DNA of 64,000 bases, from the NCBI GenBank assembly GCA_022496805.1, contig CM040089.1:41338372-41402371 (forward strand), given 5' to 3'. Source of the stretch: Pohlia nutans. Its lineage: Eukaryota > Streptophyta > Bryopsida > Bryales > Mniaceae. The position numbers were made by a program, and so were the translations under genes. The notes below the pieces were generated by a model, which saw only the letters and a program-made list of their open reading frames with translations, was not told the origin of the DNA and did no database searches. Below, in pieces: positions 62,473 to 64,000 of the stretch. Position 1 is the first letter of the stretch, and each line of letters starts with the position of its first letter.

Positions 62473-64000
62473 GACTAACTCTCTGAAATGATTCATCTAT
62501 ATTTGAAGGGCCCTTGCACTCACACTCCCCCACCCTTGCACGCCCCTCACATATCAAAAGTGCGCATCAAATAGTCAATGGACCAATCACAAGTAGAATG
62601 TGAGGATATAGTCAACTAAATAGTGATTTGAAGGCTCAGTTTCTAACACGCTAGGATTGAAAGTCAAAGCATTCCCACCCATGCACGCTAGGACGAACTC
62701 TCTGAAATGATTCATCTATATTTGAAGGGCCGTTGCACTCACACTCCCCCACCCTTGCACGCCCCTCACATATCAAAAGTGCGCATCAAATAGTCAATGG
62801 ACCAATCACAAGTAGAATGTGAGGATATAGTCAACTAAATAGTGATTTGAAGGCTCAGTTTCTAACACGCTAGGATTGACAGTTAGAGCATTCCCACCCA
62901 TGCACGCTAGGACTAACTCTCTGAAATTATTCATCTATATTTGAAGGGCCGTTGCACTCACACACCCCCACCCTTGCACGCCCCTCACATATCAAAAATG
63001 CGCATCAAATAGTCAATGGACCAATCTGAAGTAGAATGTGAGGATATAGTCAACTAAATAGTGATTTGAAGGCTCAGTTTCTAACACGCTAGGATTGACA
63101 GTCAAAGCATTCCCACCCATGCACGCTAGGACTAACTCTCTGAAATGATTCATCTATATTTGAAGGGCCGTTGCACTCACACTCCCCCACCCTTGCACGC
63201 CCCTCACATATCAAAAGTGCGCATCAAATAGTCAATGGACCAATCTGAAGTAGAATGTGAGGATATAGTCAACTAAATAGTGATTTGAAGGCTCAGTTTC
63301 TAACACGCTAGGATTGAGAGTCAAAGCATTCCCACCCATGCACGCTAGGACTAACTCTCTGAAATGATTCATCTATATTTGAAGGGCCCTTGCACTCACA
63401 CTCCCCCACCCTTGCACGCCCCTCACATATCAAAAGTGCGCATCAAATAGTCAATGGACCAATCACAAAAAGAATGTGAGGATATAGTCAACTAAATAGT
63501 GATTTGAAGGCTCAGTTTCTAACACGCTAGGATTGAGAGTCAAAGCATTCCCACCCATGCACGCTAGGACTAACTCTCTGAAATTATTCATCTATATTTG
63601 AAGGGCCCTTGCACTCACACTCCCCCACCCTTGCACGCCCCTCACATATCAAAAGTGCGCATCAAATAGTCAATGGACCAATCACAAGTAGAATGTGAGG
63701 ATATAGTCAACTAAATAGTGATTTGAAGGCTCAGTTTCTAACACGCTAGGATTGAGAGTCAAAGCATTCCCACCCATGCACGCTAGGACTAACTCTCTGA
63801 AATGATTCATCTATATTTGAAGAGCCGTTGCACTCACACTCCCCCACCCTTGCACGCCCCTCACATATCAAAAGTGCGCATCAAATAGTCAATGGACCAA
63901 TCACAAGTAGAATGTGAGGATAAAGTCAACTAAATAGTGATTTGAAGGCTGAGTTTCTAACACGCTAGGATTGAGAGTCAAAGCATTCCCACCCATGCAC
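60721..64000 (+). repeat. 9-unit (1971 bp) offset duplication at the right end
   Basis: GGACGAAC recurs at 60721 and 62692, and GGATAAAGTC at 61952 and 63923; both pairs are 1971 bp (9 units) apart. The 19-unit register is therefore broken near 62.4-62.7 kb by a shorter-offset exchange. The copy runs off the window. Confidence 0.7.

Larger units (their letters stand above)
10105..64000 (+). repeat. 219-bp satellite array, 246 units, continues past right edge
   Basis: The array is head-to-tail. Taking GCATTCCC as the unit start, copies begin at 10108, 10327, 10546, 10765, 10984, 11203 and so on, each 219 bp apart, to 63983. The total is 246 units x 219 bp plus 1 base. The consensus is about 44% GC. 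It has a C-rich core (unit positions 62-99, with CTCCCCCACCC), a GGGCCC site, two CCTTGCAC copies 21 bp apart, and an AT-rich second half with two TAGTCAA motifs. All units face the same way, no transposon interrupts them, and monomers differ mainly at about fifteen recurrent sites. Although 219 is divisible by three, stops recur in every frame, so it is not a coding repeat. By length, homogeneity and higher-order structure it fits a centromeric, pericentromeric or subtelomeric satellite; location is not determinable here. Confidence 0.97.

Noticed and set aside
10105..64000. CRISPR-like or minisatellite array
   Set aside because: The repeats are contiguous 219-bp units without unique spacers, and the surrounding DNA is plant-like; this is a satellite.
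10105..64000. Ribosomal intergenic spacer or 5S rDNA array
   Set aside because: No rRNA sequence, no Pol III internal box pattern, and no coding segment within the 219-bp unit.

Overview
This is a eukaryotic nuclear window, most likely from a streptophyte plant. The only recognisable gene is the first exon of a plasma-membrane aquaporin (PIP family) on the minus strand at 1117-1390, ending in a good GT splice donor. Nothing in the window fixes the species. The unusual PIP N-terminus and the abundance of TTAA-flanked inverted-repeat elements make a non-angiosperm plant possible, but that is inference.

Positions 1-10104 are AT-rich, gene-poor intergenic or intronic DNA. Apart from the PIP exon, this part holds small non-autonomous DNA transposons that share a terminus of the type TTAACCCCTAAACGxCC. 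Two look complete (4828-5395 with perfect 17-bp inverted ends; 5942-6491 with imperfect ends), one is degraded (about 7795-8602), and there are several single ends (1007, 3410, 7714, 8748). It also holds a SINE-like retroposon with a 13-bp target-site duplication (9158-9313), a 25-bp minisatellite (6513-6578), a few palindromes and a low-complexity AT tract. The short open frames here look like chance ORFs.

Positions 10105-64000 (84% of the window) are one uninterrupted head-to-tail satellite array. The monomer is 219 bp (about 44% GC), all copies run in the same direction, and 246 full units lie between 10108 and 63982, with the array continuing past the right edge. Only five single-base indels were found among the 246 units: three +C in consecutive 220-bp units at 14.5-15.1 kb, and two -T at 18.84 and 23.88 kb. 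The net +1 base agrees exactly with the measured total length.

The array has clear higher-order structure read from shared diagnostic variants: a 16/7/16-unit segmental duplication at 16.85-25.39 kb, an 11-unit (2409 bp) higher-order repeat with about five copies at 41.8-54.7 kb interrupted by a 4-unit insertion, and a 19-unit (4161 bp) repeat at 54.1-62.4 kb followed by a 9-unit shift. This is the pattern expected of a recently amplified satellite evolving by unequal exchange, as in centromeric, pericentromeric or subtelomeric heterochromatin. Which of these it is cannot be told from sequence alone. No gene, RNA gene or transposon interrupts the array.
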